Assembly: GCA_934503275.1 (NCBI GenBank)
Contig: CAKSVD010000006.1
Coordinates: forward strand, 1 to 64,000
Length of the DNA: 64,000 nt
Direction: 5' to 3'
DNA from: an uncultured Faecalibacterium sp.
GTDB lineage: Bacteria; Bacillota; Clostridia; Oscillospirales; Ruminococcaceae
This document shows positions 31,845 to 39,200 of the stretch, piece by piece (the first letter of the stretch is position 1; the number at the start of each line of letters is the position of its first letter). Below the pieces are notes generated by a model. It was not told the origin of the DNA. It did no database searches and saw only the letters and a program-made list of their open reading frames with translations. The position numbers and the translations under genes were made by a program.

Positions 31845-31981
31845 TGCAAATGCCGTTTTCCGTTACGACCCAATCTGTGAAAATACAATGCCGGAGCGTC
31901 CGCAGACGCTCCGGCATTGTTCTATTAAAAATAGTTTTTCCGCTGATTATGCGCAGAGCGCAGCGGAGCGCATTCCAATCG
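31845..31981 (-). repeat. Hairpin-cassette repeat, copy B
   Basis: Minus-strand copy. The left block contains ATGCGC...GCGCAT and ATCAGCGGAAAA; the right block contains TTTTCACAGATTGGGTCGT. The central hairpin (31885-31899 with 31906-31920) is a perfect 15-bp stem with loop CTGCGG and a stem sequence unlike copies A, C and D. Confidence 0.8.
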
Positions 31982-31987
31982 TATATG

Positions 31988-33355
31988 TTACACCTTTGCA
32001 GCGCCACGCTCCAGAATACCGTTGAAGCGGGAGAAGAAGGTGATGGTGGTGATGGTGGCGGCCAGAATATCGCTGACCGGCTCTGCCAGAAAGACACCGA
32101 ACACCGGGTCCGGCAGCAGGTGCGGCAGAATGAAGATAAGCGGGATCAGCAGAATGATCTTGCGCAGGCAGGCCAGCAGCAGGCTGACCTTGGCTTGGCC
32201 CAGCGCCATAAAGCTTTGCTGGCAGGCGATCTGGAAGCCCATGGCAAAGATACCGGCCATGTAGATGCGCATGGACCATGTGGTGTAGGAAATGAGCGCC
32301 GTATCCGAGGTGAAGATGCCCGCCACAGCCCCCGGCGCCAGCATCATGAGCAGCCAGAACAGGCAGGTGTAGCAGCCGCACAGCAGCAGCTGGAAGTGGA
32401 ACGCCTCCTTGACACGGGACTTTTTGCCCGCGCCGAAGTTGAAACTCATCACCGGCTGACCGCCCTGACAGATACCCTGAATAGGCAGGGTGCACAGCTG
32501 GGAGGCGCTGGTGATAACGGTCATAGCACCCACAGCCACATCGCCGCCGTACCGTGCCAGACTGGAACTGAAGCTGATGGACAGTAAACTCTCGGTGGAC
32601 ATCATCACAAAGGTGGAGATGCCCAGCGCCATCACCGGCAGGATGACCTGCTTTTCCGGGCGCATATAGTCCTTGCGCAGGCGCAGGATGGTCTTTCTGC
32701 CGGTAAGGAAGCGCAGGATCCACGCCGCGCCCACGGCCTGACTGAGCACGGTGGCAATGGCAGCGCCCCGCACGCCCAGACCCAGACCAAAGATTAGGAT
32801 GGGGTCGAGGATAATGTTGATGACCGCACCGATGACGGTGGTAAGCATACTGGTCTTGGCAAAGCCCTGCGTGGTGATGAAGGGGTTCATGCCCAGCACC
32901 AGCAGCACAAACACCGAGCCCAGAATGTAGATGCGGCTATATGCCAGCGCATAGGGCAGGGTAGCGTCACTGGCGCCAAAGAGCCGCAGCAGGGTAGGCG
33001 CTCCGGCGTAGAACACCACGGTCAGCACCACCGAAAAGAGCAGCAGCATGGTAAAGCTGTTGGAAATGATCTTTTCTGCCTGCTCCTTATCGCCCTGTCC
33101 CAGCGCAATGGCGGTACGGGGTGCGCCGCCCGCGCCCACCAGCATGGCGAACGCGTTCAGCAGCATAAGGATGGGGGTGAACAGTCCCACGCCGGTCAGC
33201 GCTGCCGCGCCGATGTCGGCGATATGTCCGATGTAGATGCGGTCCACGATGTTATACAGCAGGTTGACCACCTGTGCAACGACCGCCGGGATCATGAGCT
33301 GCAGCATCAGCTTTTTTACGCTGCCAGAGCCCATATCCTGTTTTGCCTGTGCCAT
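31988..33355 (-). CDS. MATE family efflux transporter (chromosomal)
   Basis: This 455-aa multidrug and toxin extrusion pump has about twelve membrane helices. The first helix region LMIPAVVAQVVNLLYNIVDR and its pseudo-repeat in the second half are characteristic. It is only distantly similar to the ICE-borne pump at 580-1950 and has the GC-rich composition of its neighbours, so it is the native gene. No regulator is adjacent. The substrate is unknown; it would use an ion gradient. Confidence 0.92.
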   Translation of the reverse strand: MAQAKQDMGSGSVKKLMLQLMIPAVVAQVVNLLYNIVDRIYIGHIADIGAAALTGVGLFTPILMLLNAFAMLVGAGGAPRTAIALGQGDKEQAEKIISNSFTMLLLFSVVLTVVFYAGAPTLLRLFGASDATLPYALAYSRIYILGSVFVLLVLGMNPFITTQGFAKTSMLTTVIGAVINIILDPILIFGLGLGVRGAAIATVLSQAVGAAWILRFLTGRKTILRLRKDYMRPEKQVILPVMALGISTFVMMSTESLLSISFSSSLARYGGDVAVGAMTVITSASQLCTLPIQGICQGGQPVMSFNFGAGKKSRVKEAFHFQLLLCGCYTCLFWLLMMLAPGAVAGIFTSDTALISYTTWSMRIYMAGIFAMGFQIACQQSFMALGQAKVSLLLACLRKIILLIPLIFILPHLLPDPVFGVFLAEPVSDILAATITTITFFSRFNGILERGAAKV

Positions 33356-33962
33356 GGATGTGATTCTCCTTTTACTTCAAATTTGAACTATCTCTTCTAT
33401 ATTATACTCAAAACCCGCAAAAATACCAGCCCCTTTTTGCAAATTTTTCCGTGTTGCGCAAAAAAGCTGTTGCCGTTACAGGAATCTTTTTACTCGACCC
33501 GGAGCAAAAGCCTTCACCCCTTGGGGACAGATTTCCCCCGGCCGGGGGAAAATGTCGCGCAGCGACAAAAGGGGGAACGGGTGGCTGCGAACGTAGTGAG
33601 CAGACGGATGAGGGGTATGTAGGGTAAAAGCTGCTGTCCCGCGCCCTCATCAGTCACCTGCGGTGACAGCTTCCCCCGACCGGGGGAAGCCTTCATTCGG
33701 AAAATCTATTTCCGTGTGTTGCTGCTGCGCACCCTTTGCGGTGCAGCATTCCGGGCGGCAGCGGCCTTTGCATCCAAGTTTTCGGCGATATGTCTGTAAA
33801 AAAGCAAGGTTTTTCGTTAGGTTTGTGTCTTGTGCACAGCGGCATTTTTCAGTACAATAAAGAAGCAGAGAAGAAAAATAAGCGCAGCAGCCAGAATGTG
33901 TTGCCGCGCTGTTTTGTATTTTGCGGCGCAGCTGCGCCCGGTGAAAAAAGGAGTGCTGTACA
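33356..33962. other. Repeat-bearing intergenic region, no gene
   Basis: These 607 bp between the divergent MATE and phosphoribosyltransferase genes hold both promoters and the long CCCCCG repeat copy c (33512-33700). A MATE-gene -10 (TATAAT on minus, near 33405) is visible. No purine-type riboswitch core was recognised before the phosphoribosyltransferase. Confidence 0.6.
33512..33700. repeat. MITE-like repeat, copy c
   Basis: About 190 bp are bounded by AAGCCTTC on one side and GAAGCCTTC on the other. Inside are TTTCCCCCGGCCGGGGGAAA, a GTCGCGCAGCGAC hairpin, GGATGAGGGG, CGCCCTCATC, GTCACCTGCGGTGAC and CTTCCCCCGACCGGGGGAAG. The same ordered blocks (CCTTCCCCC, GGATGAGGGGTA, CTGCGCCCTCATC, CCGGGGGAAGGCTT) make up copy d at 43514-43660. 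Confidence 0.75.
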
Positions 33963-34598
33963 ATGATCAACATGGTCAAGCTTCCCACCAGCAAAAGCGA
34001 ACTGTTCCTGCGGGTGGCCAAGGGACATTTTGCCACCAGCCACAGCCACATCAACTATTACATCGACGTGACAACCCAAAAGACCCGCCTTTCCGAGGCC
34101 AAGGCCGTGGCAAAGGAGCTGGTCAGCGCTTACCAGCACAGCACCATCGTGGACACCGTGCTCTGTCTGGACGGCACACAGGTCATCGGCACCTGCCTTG
34201 CAAACGAGCTGACCAAGGACGGCTTTACCAATATGAACGCCCATAAGACCATCTATGTGGTCACGCCGGAATACACCTCCGGCAGCCAGATCATTCTGCG
34301 GGATAATCTTGCCCCCATGGTCAAGGGCAAGCACGTGCTCATCCTTGCGGCATCCATCACCACCGGCTACACCATTCAGGCAGCCGTGGAGGCCGTGAAC
34401 TACTACGGCGGCATCGTGGCCGGACTTTCGGCTATTTTTGCCACCACCCACGAGTGCCTTGGCTACCCGGTCACCTCCATCTTCGACCCCACCAGTCTGC
34501 CGGATTACGCCAGCTTCGACTCCCGCGACTGCCCCCTGTGCAAGGCCGGGCAGCACATTGACGCGCTGGTGAACAGCTTCGGCTATTCGGCGCTGTAA
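33963..34598 (+). CDS. Phosphoribosyltransferase family protein (OPRT-like)
   Basis: This 211-aa protein resembles orotate-type phosphoribosyltransferases: SHINYYIDVTTQKTRLSEAKAVAKEL and VDTVLCLDGTQVIGTCLANEL in the core. The PRPP loop, however, is VLILAASITTGYTIQAAVEA, with Ala-Ala-Ser where classical enzymes carry an acidic pair (DD or ED). That loss makes ordinary transferase activity uncertain. A late CPLCKAGQHIDALV has two Cys and a His. AAAGGAG lies 9 nt before the ATG. It may be a pyrimidine or purine salvage enzyme or a regulatory relative. Confidence 0.75.
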   Translation: MINMVKLPTSKSELFLRVAKGHFATSHSHINYYIDVTTQKTRLSEAKAVAKELVSAYQHSTIVDTVLCLDGTQVIGTCLANELTKDGFTNMNAHKTIYVVTPEYTSGSQIILRDNLAPMVKGKHVLILAASITTGYTIQAAVEAVNYYGGIVAGLSAIFATTHECLGYPVTSIFDPTSLPDYASFDSRDCPLCKAGQHIDALVNSFGYSAL

Positions 34599-34611
34599 AT
34601 AGAACCAATCT

Positions 34612-34644
34612 GGAGCTGCGGCAACATTGCCGCAGCTCCTTTTT
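34612..34644 (+). terminator. Terminator after the phosphoribosyltransferase
   Basis: GGAGCTGCGGCAA and TTGCCGCAGCTCC form a 13-bp inverted repeat followed by five T residues. Confidence 0.85.
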
Positions 34645-34727
34645 GTTGTCCCACGGGCGGGATTGTGCTATACTGATACCAGACAAAACTAAGGTGTATC
34701 TGAAAGTAAAGAAGAGGTATCAAATCC

Positions 34728-35558
34728 ATGAAAATTCCCGCAAACGGCTTTACCCACGCCGGCAAGTTCCATGCCGATGACGTGTTTGCAACGGCGCTAT
34801 TGCAAATTCTGCGCCCGGATATCAAGATCACCCGCGGCTTTACCGTGCCTGACGATTTTGACGGCATCGTGTATGATATCGGCTTCGGGATGTTCGACCA
34901 CCATCAGGAGCCCCGGGAGTACCGCGCCAACGGCGTGCCCTACGCAGCCTTTGGTCTGCTGTGGCGGGTGCTGGGCCCCGGCCTTGTGGGCGAGCGGCAG
35001 GCGCGGCTCATTGACGAAAACTTCATCCAGCCGCTGGACCTGAACGACAACACCGGCGAGCAGAACAGCCTGTGCGATGCCATCGGCTTTTTCAACCCGG
35101 TGTGGGACTCCAAGGAGGATCAGGACAGCTGCTTTTTCAAGGCGGTAGCCGTGGCAAAACAGATCCTGGAAAACCAGATCGACAGCGCCAACGCCGTGAA
35201 CCGCGCGGACGAAAAGGTGCAGCAGGCCTACCGCAGTTCCCGCGACGGCATCGTGGTGCTGCCCTGCTATCTGCCGTGGAAAAACGGCCTGTACAAGACC
35301 GATGCCCTGTTTGTGGTGTACCCCAGCCAGCGTGGCGGGTGGAGCGCCCAGTGCGTCACCGACCACAAGACCAAAAAGTCCAAGCTGCCCTTCCCCCAGT
35401 CTTGGGCGGGGCAGCCGCAGGAGGTCATCGAGCAGAAAAGCGGCATCCCGGGCATCAGCTTCTGCCACGCCAGCCGCTTCCTCATCACCGCTAAGGACAA
35501 GGAGACCGCCCTTGCGGCTTGCCGTCAGGTACTGAAAAACAATGGACGCCTTGCCTGA
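34728..35558 (+). CDS. MYG1 family protein (DHH-like phosphoesterase)
   Basis: This 276-aa protein of the MYG1/UPF0160 family has the metal-site pattern: THAGKFHADDVFATALL (His and Asp-Asp), YDIGFGMFDHHQEPREY (D-H-H), FIQPLDLNDN and a late LPCYLPWKN. Eukaryotic MYG1 is reported as a 3'-5' RNA exonuclease, and bacterial members are probably metal-dependent nucleases or phosphodiesterases. The gene overlaps the following GIY-YIG nuclease by 17 bp, so the two are coupled. Confidence 0.88.
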   Translation: MKIPANGFTHAGKFHADDVFATALLQILRPDIKITRGFTVPDDFDGIVYDIGFGMFDHHQEPREYRANGVPYAAFGLLWRVLGPGLVGERQARLIDENFIQPLDLNDNTGEQNSLCDAIGFFNPVWDSKEDQDSCFFKAVAVAKQILENQIDSANAVNRADEKVQQAYRSSRDGIVVLPCYLPWKNGLYKTDALFVVYPSQRGGWSAQCVTDHKTKKSKLPFPQSWAGQPQEVIEQKSGIPGISFCHASRFLITAKDKETALAACRQVLKNNGRLA

Positions 35559-35835
35559 CGCCGCCTACGTCTACATGGTGCGCTGCACCGGCGGGCAACT
35601 GTACACCGGTTGGACGAACCACCCCGCCGCCCGGCTGAAGGCGCACCAGAGCGGCAAGGGCGCGCGCTACACCCGCGCCCACGGCGCGGTGGGCTTTGCC
35701 TATATAGAGCGCTGCGCGGACAAGCGCGCCGCTTTACGCCGGGAAGCCGCCCTGAAAAAGCTTTCCAAGGCGGAAAAAGAGGTGCTGTGCGCCGCATGGC
35801 ACGCCGCCGGGTGCCCCGGGGTGGAGAACGATTGA
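35542..35835 (+). CDS. GIY-YIG nuclease family protein (UPF0213-like)
   Basis: This 97-aa single-domain protein of the YhbQ/UPF0213 type starts AAYVYMVRCTGGQLYTGWTN, the GIY-YIG motif reading VYMV...LYTGWT. It has the catalytic Arg in AARLKAHQSGKGARYTR and continues through IERCADKRAALRREAALKKL. Stand-alone members have weak nuclease activity and are linked to DNA repair or remain uncharacterised. Overlap with the MYG1 gene implies joint expression. Length is normal. Confidence 0.9.
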   Translation: MDALPDAAYVYMVRCTGGQLYTGWTNHPAARLKAHQSGKGARYTRAHGAVGFAYIERCADKRAALRREAALKKLSKAEKEVLCAAWHAAGCPGVEND

Positions 35836-35967
35836 AAATGCCCTCCGCTTGCTTCCGGGTTGCGACACCCAGCATCCGCATCGTGCCTTGGGCGGCACTC
35901 GCGTCTTACTGGCCGCTGCCCCAACAACTCCTCCCTGTTTCCGCCACTGGCGGCGGTCGTCGTCGTT

Positions 35968-36085
35968 GCTAGCCATATTCAGCGGAAGAATTATTTATAA
36001 TTTCGGGGTTCAGGAAAGTCTGCGGACTTTCCTGAACCCCTTTTTCACAGGTGGGGTCGCAATGGCAAGCGGCATTTGCAGCGCC
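35968..36085 (+). repeat. Hairpin-cassette repeat, copy C
   Basis: Plus-strand copy: CTAGCCATATTCAGCGGAA, then a perfect 15-bp hairpin (36005-36040, GGGGTTCAGGAAAGT, loop CTGCGG), then TTTTTCACAGGTGGGGTCGC and GGCATTTGCAGC. The left block shares GCTAGCCATATTCAGCGG with copy A. Confidence 0.8.
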
Positions 36086-36139
36086 TGCTTCCTGCGGAAG
36101 CGGCGGCGCTGCGGGGAATCCCCTCCTACACAACGCAAC

Positions 36140-36169
36140 AAGGCCGTCCGGCGAATGCCGGACGGCCTT
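36140..36169 (-). terminator. Terminator of the adhesin-like gene
   Basis: AAGGCCGTCCGGC and GCCGGACGGCCTT form a 13-bp stem with a 4-nt loop about 40 nt past the stop. The T-run is weak. Confidence 0.6.
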
Positions 36170-36210
36170 GCTGCGCTTATTGGAAAGGATCGATCGGGAG
36201 ATGGCAATTG

Positions 36211-39200
36211 TTATTTCGCCAGACCCAGCTTTTTCAGCTGGTTCCATGCGCGGATGACCTGTACCTTGGTCACACGCTTGCCGGGCGTAAAGGCGCCCTC
36301 GCCCATGTCGGGCAGCAGACCGGCCTCCACAGCCCAGCGGGCTGCCTTGGCGGTATCCGGCTCCGCTACATCGCTGTAAACAGCGGGTGCAGCGGGTTCG
36401 GGCTTGCCTGCGGTGCTCCACAGCAGCACTGCAAGCTGTTCCCGGGTGCTCGGGATGGCCGTGCCCTTGGGCAGCAGGTCTGCAAGGATGCTGCCGGTAA
36501 CGGCCTCGTAGGCCAGCACGGTACCGCCTGCAAACCATGCCGTTGTACCGGCCAGAATGGCTACCGTTTGCAGCGTGCTGTACTCGGTGCTGTCCTCCTG
36601 CGGCGGCTGCTCCACCGCGGTGGTCTCGGCGGTGATATTCAGGCTCTGTGCGGGCATCTTAAAGGTCAGGGTGCGCTGCTTAAAGGCGTCCTCTGTCAGC
36701 GGTTCGCCTGCTTTATCCATCAGGGTCAGTTCCTTGCCGTCAGAACTGCTCACCACCCACTGGGCAAAGCGCTCGGTGGCGGTATCCGGGTAAGCGGTCA
36801 GGCTGACCAGCTGCCCTGCTTTCAGGGCGCTGGCGTCTGCATCCTCGGGCAGGGTGATGTCTGCACCGGCAACGGTAAGCTGATAGGTCTCTTCCGGTTT
36901 AGGTTCCGGCTTCGGGTCAGGCTCCGGTTCGGGTTTCGGGTCGGGTTTCGGGTCAGGCTCCGGCTTCGGGTCAGGCTTGGCGGCTTCTTTGATGCGGAAC
37001 GAGCCGCTTGCCACAAGACCGCCCTCGTACAGCGCGCCGCCCGCGGCGTTGACGATGTAGTAGTACACGCCCGGCTCAACGGGAGCGCCGTGAAGCACCA
37101 CGCCGTCTGAATTGTAGGGGTCGTTCCGGTAGGTCACGGTGATCTCGCCGTAATCCTTGTCGCTGTTGTTTTGTACCGTTACTTCCTTAGCGGTGCCGTC
37201 GTAGGTCAAGTCAGGCTCCGTCACGGTAAAGTCCGAGATGTACAGCGGGGCGCGCCAGATATCCAGCACCCAGTTCTCGCTCCGCAGTTCCGAGTCCACA
37301 TAATGGTTTGCATCGGCAGTCACCCGGATGCTCAGGCGGTAGTGCCCGGGCTTTGTGGGCGTACCGGTGCCTGTGCCGATCTTGTTGCCGTTGTCGTCCA
37401 GCACATCATAGTCGCCCATGACGGCAGCGGTGTAGGCAGCAGGCTTAGCAACGGCATCCGCATAGGGAACGATCTTGTACTCAGTGATCGTATCGTTGTA
37501 GCGCAGAACGAGCGGGGAATCGGGGCTCTGCTCATTCATATAAGCTGTATAGCTCTGTCCATCGCTGACGGTAGTGTAGCTGACCAGAATGTTGAAATCC
37601 GTTGCCTTCAGCTCGGCCTTCTGGATGGTAAATTTGTTATCCTTCGGGGTGATATCGCCGCCCGCGCAGCTGTCGGTAGCTGCTGCCACGGCGGTGAAGG
37701 TGTAATCACCTGCGTTTACAGGCTGCTTGCCGCTCAGCAGCGCGCCGTCCGCATCGTAAACTGCGGTAAGCTTCTCTGCGCCGGAGATATAGGTCACGGT
37801 AACATTGCCATAACCCTTCCCGGCAGATGCACGCACTGTCACACCATGCTCCTCGCCGTCATATACGGCGTTTGCAGGCACGGTAAAGGCAAAGTCTGCG
37901 GGGTCAGGTTCCGGTTTGGGGTCAGGCTTGACGTCATTTGTGATGGTGAATGTACCATCTGCCACAGAGCCGCTCTTGTACCGTGCGCTGCCTTCGGTGA
38001 CAACGCTATAGTAGTATTTACCCGGCTTAACAGGCACACCATGGACCACTATGCCGCCGCTCATCTCATAGATCACGGTGATCTTACCGTAGTCCTTGGT
38101 GCTGTTGTTTGTCACAGTCACTTCCTTGGGGTTGCCGTCATAGGTCAGGTCAGCGGGCTCTGTCACGGTAAAGTCTTTGGGGTTCAGCGTGCCCTTCAAG
38201 ATGATAAACGTGTTATCCTTCGGGGTCACATCACCGCCCGCACAGGTGGCAGTAGCTGCTACATTCGCGTTAAAGGTGTAATCGCCCGGCTCAATAGGAG
38301 CACCGTTCAGCACCTTGCCGTCCTGCTTGTAGGTCACGGTAACAGCGCCATAGTCCTTGGTGGCGTTGTCCTTAACGATCACATCCACCCTCTTGGGGTT
38401 GCCGTCATAGGTCAGGTCGTTGGGCAGAGCAAAGACAAAGTCTGCGGGGTCAGGTTCCGGTTTGGGGTCAGGCTTGACGTCATTTGTGATGGTGAACGTA
38501 CCTTCTGCCACAGAGCCGCTCTTGTACCGTGCGCTGCCTGCGGCGGTGACGGTATAGCTGTATTCGCCCGGTTCAGTAGGAGCACCGTTCAGTGCTTCAC
38601 CGTTCTGCTTGTAGGTCACGGTGATCTCGCCGTAGTCCTTATCACTGGTGTTCTTAACGGTTACTTCCTTGGGCTTGCCGTCATAGGTCAGGTCAGTGGG
38701 CTCTGTCACGGTAAAGTCTTTGGGGTTCAGCGTGCCCTTCAAGATGGTAAACATGTTATCCTTCGGGGTCACATCGCCGCCCGCGCAGGTGGCAGTAGCT
38801 GCTACAGTAACGGTAAAGGTGTAAGTGCCCGGCTCAATGGGCACGCCGTCAAAGGTGTCGCTGTTCAGCTTTCTCTGATAGCGCACGATAATATCGCCGT
38901 ATTTCTTGGTGGCGTTTTCCTTAACGTTCACCTCCACGATCTTGGGGTTCCCGTCATAGGTCGGGTTGGTGGGCAAGGCAAAGGTAAAGTCTGCGGGGTT
39001 TGCCGGCGGCAGCTCTGCCGCACCCTCGCCGGTGGCGCTCAGGTTAAGGATACGGGTCTGCGGGATGTTATACTTACTCAGGTCGATGGGACTGGAGTAG
39101 CGCTTTCCCTCGGGCACAGAGCCGTTATAGGCTACGCCGTTCACGCTCGTGATACGGTCGCAGGTCAAGGCCGAAATGCTGTCATCGATCGTCGCAACGT

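Larger units (their letters stand above)
31464..31987. other. Repeat-rich intergenic region, no gene
   Basis: These 524 bp between the ATP-grasp gene and the MATE pump hold no credible gene. They contain a GC-rich stem at about 31523-31575 (GGCAGGGAGGGG with CCCCTCCCT), the GTCACCTGCGGTGAC plus CTTCCCCCGACCGGGGGAAG repeat (31747-31783), and hairpin-cassette copy B (31845-31981). Confidence 0.7.
35836..36210. other. Intergenic region with repeat copy C, no gene
   Basis: These 375 bp between GIY-YIG and the convergent adhesin gene contain hairpin-cassette copy C and the adhesin terminator. The first about 120 bp show only GC-rich sequence with a CCGCCACTGGCGGCGG hairpin near 35941-35956. Confidence 0.6.

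Noticed and set aside
33820..33962. Purine riboswitch before the phosphoribosyltransferase
   Set aside because: The leader lacks the conserved core and loop-loop pairing of purine riboswitches and shows only generic hairpins.
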